Assembly (NCBI GenBank): GCA_001692895.1 | Contig: KV748279.1 | Coordinates: forward strand, 124,001 to 188,000 | Source of the DNA: Cenococcum geophilum 1.58 | Taxonomy: Eukaryota; Ascomycota; Dothideomycetes; Gloniales; Gloniaceae | DNA length: 64,000 nucleotides | Reading direction: 5' to 3' | Shown: positions 36,640-49,148 of the stretch, piece after piece | Numbering within the stretch: position 1 is the first letter of the stretch | Layout of the letters: the number at the start of each line of letters is the position of its first letter | The notes under the pieces: generated by a model | The model's input: only the letters and a program-made list of their open reading frames with translations | Databases searched by the model: none | Told to the model about the DNA's origin: nothing | Position numbers and translations under genes: made by a program

Positions 36640-38386
36640 TTATAATGCCTAAATAGGATATAGATAACAAGATAGCCGTAAAGATTATATTATAGACCTA
36701 GATACTATTATAACTAAAGTACCTTAACCCCTAAATATAGGTAGAACTAAATATAGACCCTACAAAGGCCGAGATATGCCTTGCTAATACTATAGAACTT
36801 AACCTTATTAATAAAATACTGCAAGTAAATTATATAGTCCCTTTATTATAGGAGTACTATAAAAAGGTAAGGGCGTTACTAGCTTATGGTCCCTTAAAAA
36901 TAGACTACTAAAGTATAAGGAACGGCTAGTAGTAGCTAAGGAATAGAACTTATAAACTTAACTTATTACTAAAGCGTATACTTAGATCTTTATGGCCTAC
37001 CCTAGAAAAAATAAGACCCGTAAGATTATTGGCAACTATTACTACTGGCCTAGAATAGTTATAGATATTAATTGCTACGTATAAAACTATAACGACTACT
37101 ATAGGTCTATAATTCCACGAGATAAGACCCTAGGACTATTAAAACTACTCCTAATACTAGAGTGCCCCTAATAGTATATCTCTATAGACTTCCATAAGCT
37201 ATCTATAGACCGTAACGGATATAATATAACTATAGTTATAGTTAACCGCTTTAGTAAGAGCCTGTTTTTAATCCCTTATTATAAGAATATTAATACTAAA
37301 GAGGCGGCCTAACTATATATCTACTACGTCTACTAAATTTATAGATTACTAGATACTATCGTATTTAACTATAGGCTATAGTTTATATTAGCTTTCTAGA
37401 ACAAGTTTACCCGGATCCTAGGTATTAAGCTAAAGCTTTCTATAGTATACTACCCCTAAATAGATAGTTAGATAGAGATTATAAACTAGTATTTAGACTA
37501 GAGACTCTAACCCTTTATTAACTATTTTTAGGATAATTAGGCCGAACTACTACCTCTAATAGACTACGCCTAGGCTACCCTACCCCATAACTCTATAGGT
37601 TTTGTATCTATTTAGCTAGAAATAGAGTATTTATCCTAGATAAGCTTTAACTAGAAAAGACTAGAAGGGCTATAGACTATATGCGAAAAACTATCTTATA
37701 AGGAAGTACGGTATTATAATAAACACTTAAAAGAAGTCTAGAAAGTAGCCTATATAAACCTAGAAAAGGCCTAGAAATTAATAGAATAGTAGGCAAATAA
37801 ATATAGACGTAAGCCTAACTTTACTATAGGTGATAAGGTTTAGGTTATAATAAAGAACTAGAAGATAGAACGGCCTAGCTATAAGCTAGACTATTAGATA
37901 GTAGGACCATATAAGGTCCTTAAGAAGAGAGGCAACTTATATAAAGTAAAGCTCCCGGATTTAATTAAGGTCTACCCTATCTTCTTACCAGATAAGTTAT
38001 AGAAAGCTATAAATAACCTATTACCTAGATAAAAGAATAAACCGCCCCTACTAATTTAAGTTAACAGCGATAATAAATAGGAAATTAAAGAAATACTAGC
38101 CTATAAACTTATAAGGGGAATACTAAAGTACCGTATAAGTTAGAAAGGATATGACCTGGATCCTACCTAGTACCCTATATAGAATTTTATAGGTAGTCCC
38201 TATAAGTTATAAGAGTTCTATAGCCGTTACCCTAACGAACCTAGACCGCTAAAGTACTTAGATAAGTAGATAGAATGCTAGTATAGTAAGGATAATAGGT
38301 TACCTATAGAGCATAAAGATAAGAATGCCCTATAGGTATAATACGGATATATAAAGCCTAAGGGCAGGCTTTTTCGGAGGAGGGGG
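36640..38386 (+). pseudogene. Ty3/Gypsy integrase relic
   Basis: The frame with TAA/TAG for Gln shows an integrase core: a YISIDFHKLSIDRNG-like segment near 37180, then a TVYYPQTDSQTE-like motif near 37440 (family YHPQTDGQTE) and NQYLDQRL. It ends with an LPDLIKVYPIF-type C-terminal segment near 37960. Reverse transcriptase is not found upstream, where minisatellites begin, so only the 3' half of the element is present. A G-rich polypurine tract at 38380-38389 ends it. Confidence 0.75.
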
Positions 38387-39310
38387 GGGGTAATATTACA
38401 GTACTAGTAGAATATGGCAGAATACGGCAGAAAGCTAGTAGAGTACGGTAGATTGTGGTTACGTAACTAGAGGATCTTATAAAACTTTAAGCGGCGGTTC
38501 CGTCCCTCTCCTTTCTCTAGCTTTAGGTCCTCGTTTATAGACAATCCAATTGTATAGGTTTGCATACGTCCTTCTTACTATATTCGTGCCTCAATTGACT
38601 AAGTCGCTAACACTAGTTAATTTACTTAATTAGTAATTACTTTTACCTTTTTAACTCCTTTTTCTTATCTAGCTCCTTATACTTTATTTTAATTGTTTAT
38701 ATAGTTCCTACCCCCTAATTCTAGGCTTATAAAATTGCTAAAGTAGTTTAATAGAGGTAAATAGGTTATTTAGTTAGATAGTATATATATTTAACTAATA
38801 AAGATATTAGTCTATCTCTGGATCTTTTTAAATTAAACAATTTATTATAACTATTTATGTCTCTAAAAAGCCTTTCCTTTTTTTATCTAAAACTTATCTA
38901 AATTTACTAGACTTTTATTATTACCTTTTATATAAAATATTTAATTAGGGATATAGCTCTAGTTAACTAAAACCTAGATTGTAAAGCCCTTAGGTATAGG
39001 CTTAGTTAGAATATTAATCGTTTTAGTAATACGGCTAATAAAGCACTTAATTGTTTTATTAACAGCAAGGTATCTTCTAGACTTATAATATCTTATTAAG
39101 GCAAGGCAAAGCTTTTTATTAAAGTTATTAATCCTCTTAAATATATTTTAAAGGCTTTATTAGCTTTAGATCTAGGCTTAGTATAGTAGAAGTAGCAATT
39201 AATCTATTGCTAATAATTGGCGCCAATATATTTCTAAATAATATACATTAAGCCATAGTGGAAGTCTATATGCCAATAGTCCTTAATGGTGCTTTCTGCG
39301 TGTAAGCCTA
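38387..39310. other. Probable Gypsy 3' LTR followed by AT-rich DNA
   Basis: Immediately after the G-tract the sequence reads TAATATTACAGTACTAG, with GGCAGAATACGGCAGAAAGC shortly after. A degraded copy of this polypurine/LTR junction occurs at 45963-46230. The 3' end of this LTR could not be fixed. The rest (38600-39310) is AT-rich with no recognised gene. Confidence 0.5.
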
Positions 39311-39320
39311 TATAAATTAA

Positions 39321-39499
39321 TGTTGGGAATAAGGCAAATCGCCGCCACGTGAGGCAAGTTGCCGTCACGTATCGCCGCGACACTAGCGTGGCGAAGAGCC
39401 TTAAGCCCTTCGCCCTTAATCAAAAAGAAGAATATATAACAACAATTATTATACTACCTACAACTTATAGATACGTAATATTACCTTATAAGACTAACA
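39321..39499 (+). repeat. 5' LTR of Copia element 1
   Basis: 179 bp, TG..CA. Contains CGCCGCCACGTGAGGC and CGTCACGTATCGCCGCGACA blocks that are changed by transitions in the 3' LTR. Confidence 0.93.
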
Positions 39500-39851
39500 C
39501 TAATTAGTGGTTAACTTTACAGTTATACTGTAAAACAGCTAGGTATTTCACCAAGAAGAGACGAGCCACTATACTAGTGCTACTCGTGCTAAAGGAAGTT
39601 GTCTTTTAAGGTTAGAACTGGTCCTAAATCTTAAATAGAACTCTTTTATAAATCTAAGGATCTAAAGGCTAGAACTAGTCCTAAGCCTTTCCTAGATTAT
39701 AGATTCTTGCGTCCATTATATAGAACAACACGCGTTACGGGTCTTCGCGATTTAAGGCCAGAACTAGTCCTAAGCCCTATAATCGTAAATATACGTCACG
39801 AACGCGTACCAAACGACAATCCCTACACTAATAACACTTCCCTTTAAAAGC

Positions 39852-42800
39852 ATGGCTATAAACAACTAGAGAGACTCCTTATTACTAGGGGTAGCTACGC
39901 ACGCGAAACTTATTAATAAAGATTAGGATAAATTTACCTTTAATATAATAACCTATACCACAAAATAAGTCAATAGCTTTCTTCTATACTATATCCTATT
40001 TTACCGAGATAGATACTACGCCGATTTATAGCTGTAGGAATATTTTAGGGAAAACTTCGTAGGATGGACTACTGACACCTAGGCACTTGGTAATATTAAT
40101 ATTATTTAGGATTTTTGGGACTTCCTTTGTAGAAATGGGGTATATATTACTAAGAACGGTAACCCAATTACTAGTAATATTCAGGCCATTATTATTAGTA
40201 TAGAAGAACTAGAATGGACGGAAGCTAAGATTATACGTTAACTACGGAAACCTAAAACTAACCCATATTCTTTAGAAGGCAACTTTAATTTGTATTAAAA
40301 CCCCCAGAACACTAATCTCCTACTTAAAGGTGCTTCCCTACCTAAAGGTGCTCTCCCACCTAGAGGTGCTCTCCTATCTAGAGTTGCTCTTCCTCTACCT
40401 CCTTTACCTCCTTTAACTCCTCCATTCTAGCTAACCAGTAAGCCTCTATTTTAAGAAGTTACAAATCTAATAAAGGTATATTTAGACAAAGAGAAGAAGT
40501 TTAGAGGAGAACTGTATAATATACTTGGAGCAAAACTATAGGTCTTTTATAACTATTATAATAAGGTCGGAATTTAACGCTACTAGTTCTATTACGCTTT
40601 CTCTATTATATTAAAGGGACGGGCGGCGATATTCTATTACGACTATATTATAGGTAGAAACTATAACTTTAATATAATACTTTAGCTTACTAGAGCCCAC
40701 TTTAAGACTAATAAGAATCGCTAACTCTATATATCTAAATAGCGGGAGATTATATTCTAGAGGGTTATTGCTTATAATCCAATAAAGACTTATTTAGAGT
40801 GCCTTTAACTACTCTTTAATAAACTCTAGAAAATCTAATGTAGTTTTACTAAAACTTACTAAAATAAGAATAGTCTAAGGGACTAGGTTATTTTAGCCTG
40901 CTATAGTATTCTTAAGTGTAATTTAGCGCTATATAAACCTATAGATATATTTAAAGGAGTATATACTGAACTACGCTCCGCTATAGGTACTGTGACGCAA
41001 ATATAAGAATTTTAATAGTTTTATACCGAAAACCCTATCTAAACCAGTATTCTAGACTAATACGATTATAACTAGACTGATTAAATATATAGTGGCCGCG
41101 GTAGAGGATATAATAGAGGGTATAACTAACGTTGACTATAAGGCAATTGTGGAGGTTTATTTTAGAGCGATTATTAGAAGAAGTGCTACGTCTATAAGAA
41201 GCCAAATTGCTAGTTAACTAGGCACCCCCTTAATAGACAAAAGGAGGTATATAATAAGTTTCGCCAGAGTGCATAAAACGTTAGAAATTAAGAGGTTATT
41301 ATAGCCTACTTTTAAAGCTTTCTGGTTTAATATAAAGGCGTAAAAGATCTTAAGGGTAAGGTTAACGAGGCCAAACAGCTCCTTATAGATATGAAAATTA
41401 AGAACTATTCTCCCAACCAATACTTTACTAAGTATGGCGAGGTAAATGGTATATAAACCGTTACTATTCTTAATAACCAATCTATACTCTATTTTGTTAT
41501 AAAATTAGATATCTTTAATAAGCTAAAGGAAAGTTCCGCGTTTTCCTTTAATGATAGATACTTAGCGAACGTCTTTTATGGTATTATACCAGATACTAGA
41601 GCCGCAGGAGTATCTATAGTAGGAGAACCTTAAGTTTAAGCTCTTTAGTAGCTTAATAGCTTTATTTAGATCGACTAATTAACGGTAGGTTAATATACAA
41701 TTTACTTTAGTAAGGGTACTGCGATTTCTCTTGGTATAATTAAGGTCTAAACCCTATTAGGATATATTACTTTCTATATTATTCCCGTAAATACCCTATT
41801 TCTATTCTATATCTAAAATATAGATAAATTAGGCGTTAAGCTTAATAACCTTAAGAATATACTTATTTAGGGAGATAATCGGGTGCCCGTTATACGTAAG
41901 TAGGGTTACCCTTAGTTACTCCTTTAATAGCTAAAAAGGAGCGTTACTTAGAGCTACTTAACCGAGTTAGAGCTATATCAACTATACTATCGTTTTAGCC
42001 ACCTATCTGTTTACTAACTACTTAGGGTTCTTTAGTAAGCAGGTTATAAGGTTAAGGTTAAGGCAATTAAGCATCTTATAAAGTACTGCTACTACTACTA
42101 AATAAACCAAAAGTCCCCTAGCCGATTTAAGTTTACCCTTAAAGATAACTATAACTTTAACTTCTATATTATTATTGATATTATATATCTTAGCGGCAAG
42201 CTAGTACTCTAAGTTATTAACTTTTTAACCTCCTTTTAAGCCGTACGCTTTTTAAAAGATATATTAGCTAGGAACGTATAAGATACTTTTAATTATGCTA
42301 GATTAATATCTACCTAGGACCCCCTAATTAAGTTATCTATAATATAGGAAGGAACTTTTTATTTATAGAGTTTTAGTAATAAGTAAAGGCAATAGCAATT
42401 AAGGTTAAGGAAGTCCCTATTAAGGCATATAATAGCGTTAGAAAAGTAGAACAATATTATACACCATTACGCTAAGTATATAAGATTATTTCTTTAGAAC
42501 TAAAGGACGCTAGTAAAGAGCTTATCTTATAAATAGCTGTTAAGGCTATTAATAATTCCGCTAGTCTAGATAGGCTTATACCCACATTACTAGTCTTTAG
42601 CGCCTACCCTTAAATAACTAATAATTCTTTACTATCTCCCTCTATTATATAATAAGCTAAGGCTATTTGTAAAGTAATAAAGGAGGTATAACATCTCTAC
42701 GCTACGCGCTAGGTTAACAACGTATTAGGGATAAGAAATGGCCTAAATACCTTAACTACGCTTAATCTGCTACTTTAATCTAAGGTATACGTATAGTATA

Positions 42801-44758
42801 AAAAGGGAGAATAGTTAGGCCTATATAAACTTATTACAATTAATGGTTAAACTTATACTCTTTAGATGCCCTATAGACCCACCTAATTCCGCTTAACTAT
42901 CGTTAAGCCCTACTATAGGAATAACTGCTCTAAGCCTTTATAGGATGCCCTAAAGAATATTTTAAAGGAGAACCATAATTAACGTGCTCTAGAAGGCGAC
43001 TATAATTCTAAGATAATTGTAGTAGATATGCCGCAACTATAACATGGTAAAGGTCACCTAAAGGGATTATAAAATCGCTAATATCTTGTTAATTTTGAAG
43101 AGCAATTTGTTACCGCTATTAAGAGTAGAGATGAGTTATTAATGGCCTTTATAATAGCTAAAGAGATAGCTAACTTTAAGCTTATAAAACAGCTCTAAAA
43201 GGAAGGCTATATTATAACTTTAGGACCCCCCTTTTAAGCATCTAATAAACAGGAGATTAACAGTCTTATTACTAGAGAAGTCTTTAAATTTAAAAAGTAT
43301 AACCCTACTAAGTTTAATAGAGTCCATATCTTTAAGTTAAAAATAGTTAATAAGATTAAGGGTAAAGCTACTAACGCCTTATTTAAGAAATTAAGGCTTA
43401 TTATTTAAGGTTATAACAATAACGGTAAGAAAGTAATTCTTATATAATCCCTTATAATTTAACAAGCTAATTAGCAAGTAATTATTACGCTAGCTCCCTC
43501 CTTAATAAAGAATAGAATAGCGGTTTATTTATAAGATATTACTTAGGCCTATACCCAATTAGAGACGCGCCTTTAGCGCTTAATACTAGTATACCTTCTA
43601 AAGCAAATTCGCTACTAATATCCCAAAAATATAATTATAGTTGTACTTAAACTATTATATAGAATTATAGAGGCAGGAACTTATTAGTAGGCTACCTATA
43701 GTAAGCACCATAAAGAGAAGCTTTTAATAACTACTTCTATATTTAACCCCTATTTTCTTATTACAACTATAGGAACCCTATTTAGAATTATTAGTATATA
43801 AACTAATAATATAATTATCTTGGGAGATAACTAATTTTTAGCTCTTAAAGAAGATAAGCTAGTAAAGGTAAATCCTATAGCAAAGCTAAAGGAAAAGCTT
43901 AATTTAATAATACTATTACTCTTTAATGGATGCATCCTTTCCCTAAATAAAGATTCCATTGCTTTACGCCAGAAGGGTTAAGGTAAGAAGATTAAAGTTA
44001 TTAATATTAATTCTCTAAAGTAAGAATATATAGAGTAACGCGCTTGCGGAGCTTATATTACTTTTATCTGCTAACCTAAGGCTTCCTTTAATCTCTCTAT
44101 TGCCGCTTAATACTAGAAACTAACTAAGGATAATATTTTTACTTTAAATAAGCGTCTTTTCTAGTAAATAAACTATCTTAATTAGGGACTACTCTATATA
44201 CCTATTAATCTTCCTACCGCTAAGCTCTTTGTATTTATTAATAGATTATTTGCTAATAATAAAGATTTTAGCTCCTAGTTAGGATATAAGATTATTATTA
44301 TAAATAAATCTACTAGAGAGAATAACTTTATAATCTATAGTAATCTTATCTATTAGAGCTTAACTAAGAGTAAGTATATTACCTAAAGCGTTCTAGTATT
44401 AGAGATATATAGAATAGTTAGTAGAGTTAATATAATAATTGTAATTGGAACTACCTTTAAGATAATTATAGATTGGCTTAAACTTCCTATTATCCCTATA
44501 ATTGTATACACTAACTTATATTCCCTTTATAAGTGTTTAGTTAAGCTTAATACTATAAAGAAGAAGCGCCTTATAATTAATATTATAGCACTTTAGCAAT
44601 CCTATAAGCGTTAAGAACTCTTTAAGATTTAATAAATTAATAGCCAAGATAACCTAGTAGATGTAATAATAAAGGTAAGCCTAAATAAGGTACTAGAGAC
44701 GTTTGTAAATATAAATACTCTATATATATAAGTTAAAGGTTAGGTTAAGAGGGAAACT
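39852..44758 (+). pseudogene. Copia gag-pol relic
   Basis: Gag starts at an ATG at 39852 (MAINN, then TAG). A zinc-knuckle region (GRGRGYNRGYN, then a CGG..) lies near 41095-41210. The integrase zinc domain is near 41985-42100 (FSHLSVYQLLRVLQQAGYKV style, with KYCYYY). Reverse transcriptase shows DITQAYTQLETRLQRL near 43535 and FNGCILSLNKDSIALRQKGQ near 43925. RNase H follows with YSNLIYQSLTKSKYITQSVL near 44335 and IVYTNLYSLYKCLVKLN near 44505. Reading TAA/TAG as former Gln keeps one frame for long stretches, so RIP rather than indels destroyed it. Confidence 0.88.
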
Positions 44759-44780
44759 TAAAAAAGTTAAGATCTTATAA

Positions 44781-44803
44781 AACTTTAACCGCCGGTTAAA
44801 GTT
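44781..44803. repeat. 23-bp palindrome shared with the Gypsy element
   Basis: AACTTTAACC and GGTTAAAGTT around GCC. Downstream bases to 44824 align with 11800-11820 apart from transitions. Confidence 0.85.
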
Positions 44804-45087
44804 ATCTAATTAGTTAGATTCTTACTAAGAGCGCTACGCCTAATTAATTTAGGTAGCGGTATAGAGTTCTGCCGATACTATTTATTAAGCTAGCCAATTA
44901 GGATTTTCTATACCTGGCATAGAAAATTGCTATTAGCTCGCTTACTACTAGCGCCTTAGCAGCTACTTATCTTCGCGTTAAACCCTAACGCCCTTCCTCT
45001 TCTCCTTCTTCTCCTTGGCTTTATATCTTTATATAGTAGCAATCTATAAGTATATATAGATGGCAACTATAAAAGAAGAGTTGCTAG

Positions 45088-45266
45088 TATTAGGAATAAG
45101 GCAAATCGCCGCTATATAAGGTAAGTTGCTGTTACGTATTGCCACGACACTAGCGTAGCGAAGAGCCTTAAGCCCTTCGCCCTTAATTAAAAAGAAGAAT
45201 ATATAATAACAATTATCATACTACCTACAACTTGTAGATACGTGATATCACCTTATAAGACTAACA
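45088..45266 (+). repeat. 3' LTR of Copia element 1
   Basis: 179 bp, beginning TATTAGG where the 5' LTR has TGTTGGG (G to A changes), ending CTAACA, followed by ATTAA. Confidence 0.92.
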
Positions 45267-45271
45267 ATTAA

Positions 45272-46260
45272 TATCACTAAATATATATAAAGTTCCTACC
45301 TAGATATAGGTTTCCATCAATATAGGTAATCTTTTTTTTAAATAATTAAGTGTAGCTCCGCATTCTTATTTGTATATTTTATAAGTCAATTAGTTAATTT
45401 ATTTATTTAAAATAACCTAAATAGTTGCGTAAGATCCTGATTGTTAATATATACTAGAAGTTTTGGCTAGCTATAGTAGTTTTTATTAAGTATACGGAGA
45501 GGCTTAAGGTAGGTAGCGGTCTAGGCTTTAGCAATAGCCTTTTTATAACCCAATTTTTGGAAATAGAGTATTAAGTGGGCTGTATAAGATCTTTATTATT
45601 AGATATATAGTTATATAGTTATATACTATTTTAGTGATATATTTAATTAAAGAAGTTATTTATTTATATTTAGATACTAAAAAGTTAATATTCTTAACCT
45701 CGTGTAAGGCCATAAAATATAATACCCTATCTATGTAAGGGATAGGTAAAGTAAAAAAGGAAGAGATATATATAAAGGCAAGAGAGATAAAATTATAATT
45801 TAAGAGGGTATTTGTTTAAAAGGCTAAGGCTAATATATTAAAATCTATATATATAGAGGTGATCAACTTTAATTAATTAGGTGTAGGTAGCTTAAATTAA
45901 GTAGGTAACCGAATAGATTAAGTGTTTAAGTTTAGAAAATAATTGAGTAATATAGGTCTAAACTTAATACAAATATATAAAGCCTAAAGGAAGGCTTTTT
46001 AAATAGGGGGGTAATATTATAGTATTAATAAAAATTAGTAAATTATAAAAAATTATAATAAAAAACAATAGTTAATAGTAGAAATATATAATTAAGGGAT
46101 TATATTAAGCCTAATTTTAAATAATTTTACTATTTTTCTCCTTCTCTTCTTCTAGCTTTAATTAAATAAGAGGCTTTAAGGAATTATTAATTAATTATAA
46201 AGAGGGGCTTATACAAGAAATGTATAACCGTTAGAAATTTTTTAAATTGCGATATGATTT
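45272..46260 (+). pseudogene. Strongly decayed Gypsy 3'-end relic
   Basis: From about 45963 the sequence ATAAAGCCTAAAGGAAGGCTTTTT, a G-run and TAATATTATAGTA matches the polypurine/LTR junction of the Gypsy relic at 38345-38420. A TCTTCTAGCTTTA block also matches further on. The upstream part (45272-45960) is AT-rich and cannot be assigned with confidence. This marks the edge of the gene island that follows. Confidence 0.5.
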
Positions 46261-46271
46261 AATACTATACT

Positions 46272-46290
46272 AAGACTGGTGATATAGCTT
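46272..46290 (+). repeat. Direct repeat, copy 1 (partner at 47257-47275)
   Basis: AAGACTGGTGATATAGCTT, perfect over 19 bp and similar over about 34 bp (preceded in both by ATTTAATACT). The copies are 985 bp apart in the same orientation. Confidence 0.85.
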
Positions 46291-47256
46291 TAACCTACCT
46301 ACCGGAAGCTTAAAGCCATGGGGGTGTATCGACCTAGTGCCGATTACTACTATATTATCGTTAGATCAGGGGTACTTGTGACCTATTCATCGTATATATA
46401 TAGCCTCGTTTTCTTTATAGATCAATCTACACACGAGTTCGTCCGACACCTAGACATCCTAGATATTGCGGTATTTTTTGAAATCTAATACCATGGAAAG
46501 ATTTCTGAATTGAAGGCATTCCCTGACACACTGCACCTTCATACCATTATCTCCGACACCTAAATTGGGTTGCCTGCGAATCAACACGCCTTTGTGAGTT
46601 AATTTTGGGAAATTGCGTTGGTGGAAACTAGTTAGCTTGGGGACCTCGTCAAAGCTACGAGTCTTCTTCCATACACTTGGGGGGCCCCAAGTACTTCGAA
46701 TATTAATGAGGCTATCCCCATGCTACCTCCGCTAAGCACACACGCCGAACATAAACTCTTTCCCTCCGAAGAAAACTTGGGATCCATAAGGCTCCCAAAG
46801 AGGCTTAACGGAGGTGGGGGCCAACTGCTTTTACATCCCTCATACGTACAGAGCCTCCTTGTTTGACGAGAACCCTCGTCCGCGCAATTATTTAATCCGA
46901 TTTAATCCGATCTAATCTGACCGATAGAAAATTCTAGGTAGCGGCCATTTTTACTAGAGATATCAAATTCTATAAGATGTTTTCCCAGGGCTCCCGGCGA
47001 TAACGTTATTTACAAGCTTATCACGGTAATATTAATAATAGTAAGCGATATGAATATAATATTTGCCTATGAATATTCATAAGCTTATAAATATACATAG
47101 ATATTTCAAAGCTTTAGTAGTAGTGTAAAAGAGTGGCTTATAGTAAAGTATTTGCTAAGAACTATAAATACGCGCCGCGTTTTAATATATATCTATACAT
47201 AAGTACGTAGAGTAGGTGGTAATTTAGAAGAATTCTAAGTAATTTAATACTTTGCT

Positions 47257-47275
47257 AAGACTGGTGATATAGCTT
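47257..47275 (+). repeat. Direct repeat, copy 2
   Basis: Same 19-mer as at 46272. Together they may bound an old insertion or be the remains of a small duplicated element. Confidence 0.85.
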
Positions 47276-47532
47276 ATATAAGATACTAATTATCGCGATA
47301 ATGAATATCTTGAGGCTCTTAGTGATATGAATACGATAAGTGGTATGAATATACATTCATTCATCATTGGGAGCCCTGTGTTTTCCTACTAGGTAGATTG
47401 TGTTGAACTGACAGGTTTTGCCAGCCGGCGTAACACTTTTCAGCCAACACAAGGTGCTGGCCAAACATTTATAAGTCTAAGACACGGAAATTCGCGACTC
47501 CTGTCTGGTTGGAAGTACGAGCAGCTCTAATC

Positions 47533-48753
47533 ATGTCTGTATTCTGGCAGAAAACTACATTCATGTCAATGCTCTATAGTAATTTCTTTAGCACTTTCTA
47601 TCTCCGTTACAAACTTCTTGCAATTTTCGTCTTCTCAGTGCCTTTTCTGCTTACGGTCCTTAGGAGCAATAAGAAATGGTAACCTCTCTTCCCTCCAGCT
47701 GAAAAGACAGCTTCCTGGGTAGGTGCTACCCCACAAGTTGGAGAAGAAGTCGTGCCACGACTTACTCGTGGGAACGTTGAATGTCCTTACGAATATATTC
47801 TCCAGGTTTATGGCCGCTGTCACTTCAAGAAGATAGTCAATATCCTAGATCCCACGCTCGAGGCAAGGGATCCCAGTTTATTCAGACTCATTCTTGAACT
47901 CCTGGACTCAGTTCACTTCAGCGCCATACTAGTGGATGATGTGGCAGACAACAGTATCCTACGAAAAGGGAAGCCAGCAGCACACCATATCTACGGAACC
48001 AGCGAGACCATCAACCGTGCTTACCTTCGACTCTCGGAAGTGATCAATATCTGTATAAAACAGAGGCTGTCCATGATCCCGCACATCTTCGACAATCTAA
48101 CTCAAATCCGCAAAGGTTAGCGTTTCCCTCCATTAAACCTACTCCCTAGACACGCGAACTCAGGGGGCATTTAGGACAAGACACCTCCCTCGTGTGGCGC
48201 CGAGATGGCTTCCCTGACTTCCCTGACCAGACGCAGGCCCTAGCGACCTACAGACATAGTGCGTGCCTAAAGACAGGCGCACTATTCAGGCTAGCTGGAC
48301 AGTTGGTTTTTGGTAATCACGAGAAGGATGAGCTGATGAGTCTGATTGGGTGGGGATATCTCATTCTTTCACACATGATTTCCATTGCTAACGGCTACCT
48401 ATAGCCGGTTCTGTCATCTTCAGAATGACTGCAAGAATGTCTACTCCTCAGACGTCATTGCTGCTAAGGGTGTTTTGGCAGAAGATCTCAAGAACGGCGA
48501 CTACTCATTTCCGACCGTTCTAGCGCTTTACGCTTCACCAACGGCTAGCAAAATAATCAAAGAAGTATTTCGCGGACGCTGGGAATCCAGTGCCACCAGA
48601 GATAAGCATATCAGAGCTGCTCTCACAGTCTTATACAGTAGCGAGATCAAGAGCGCGTGCCTGGCCGGGGTAAAGTCGCTGAAGGGTGAAGTTTCACCGT
48701 TTGTGACAATATGGGGTCGCCAGGAGAAGATGAATCTTGGATCTGGTTTCTAA
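47533..48753 (+). CDS. PaxC-type prenyltransferase (indole-diterpene geranylgeranyl transferase like)
   Basis: Preferred model: exons 47533-47578, 47699-48115, 48175-48349 and 48405-48753, 328 aa, phases consistent. Trans-prenyltransferase landmarks: first Asp motif DDVADN (47935-47949, about residue 95) followed by LRKGKPAAH; SETINRAYLRL; KTGALF in exon 3; and a second motif region LQNDCKNVYSS (48418 onward, about residue 220) where FPP/GGPP synthases have DDxxD. DDVAD plus a non-canonical NDxxN site and the KNVYSS..LAEDL..Y.FP block are, as I recall the family, features of PaxC-like enzymes, which join GGPP to indole-3-glycerol phosphate. A GGPP synthase is less likely. Odd point: the ATG frame runs straight through an N-terminal hydrophobic stretch to a TAA at 47680-47682, then into the enzyme. 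Either a 120-nt intron (GTAATT..CCAG) removes it, or it is a CAA-to-TAA nonsense change, leaving a broken 368-codon gene with a membrane anchor. The third intron has a weak donor (GTGGGG) but a good CTAAC branch site. Confidence 0.8.
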
Positions 48754-49148
48754 AAGACCTCCATTTCAACTAAATATATGCAAAATCGTATCTATTGAAG
48801 CTTCTACCCAAATTCACCGAAGACTTTTAAGATTGTAGCTCTGCATTTTACCATGGTGTAATTACTGCCTACTGCTATCACATAGGCCTTTTGGCGTATA
48901 ACGCCGCTGGTGTCCTTGCTTGAAGCAGGGCCACACCCCAAGGAAAATTCTTCTGTCTTTCGTACTGCTGGGCAGAGCTAGGACCAAGTTATGGTGAATT
49001 GGTGAACCTGCAGGTGATGACTTCTGAAAAAACCCGGCCAGCAAAAACTCCTCCATGGAGAATCCCGACTTCGATACCGGGTTCTATTTCGATTTTATAT
49101 CGGAATAGCCCATTTAGCGGCAATCTACCGACGCGATTGACTGTATTC
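48754..49148. other. 3' flank of the prenyltransferase, no gene
   Basis: Balanced composition. Short overlapping frames on both strands have no recognisable domain. It was contiguous with 52640-52969 before the hAT insertion, giving an original spacing of about 725 bp between prenyltransferase and FMO. Confidence 0.6.

Larger units (their letters stand above)
39321..45266 (+). mobile_element. Ty1/Copia LTR retrotransposon, full length, RIP-inactivated
   Basis: Two 179-bp LTRs (39321-39499 and 45088-45266) share AGAGCCTTAAGCCCTTCGCC and end AGACTAACA. The 5' copy begins TGTTGGGAAT and the 3' copy TATTAGGAAT. A perfect target duplication ATTAA lies at 39316-39320 and 45267-45271. The internal part contains gag and a pol with integrase before reverse transcriptase, the Copia order. 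A related element lies on the minus strand from 57837. Confidence 0.94.
46261..47532. other. Upstream region of the prenyltransferase gene, balanced composition
   Basis: No spliced gene could be built. Visible items: a palindrome ACTTGGGG-GG-CCCCAAGT near 46675; an inverted pair ACCTCCGCTAAG (46725-46736) and CTTAACGGAGGT (46804-46815); three TTTAATCCGA-like direct repeats near 46890-46920; and AT-rich tracts at 47030-47350. A repeat AAGACTGGTGATATAGCTT occurs at both 46272 and 47257. The last ~200 bp before 47533 should hold the promoter. Confidence 0.5.

Noticed and set aside
47533-48753. Assignment as an ordinary GGPP synthase
   Set aside because: The second aspartate motif is NDCKN rather than DDxxD, and the SETINRAYLRL and DDVADN segments fit PaxC-like enzymes better. 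Not excluded without a tree.
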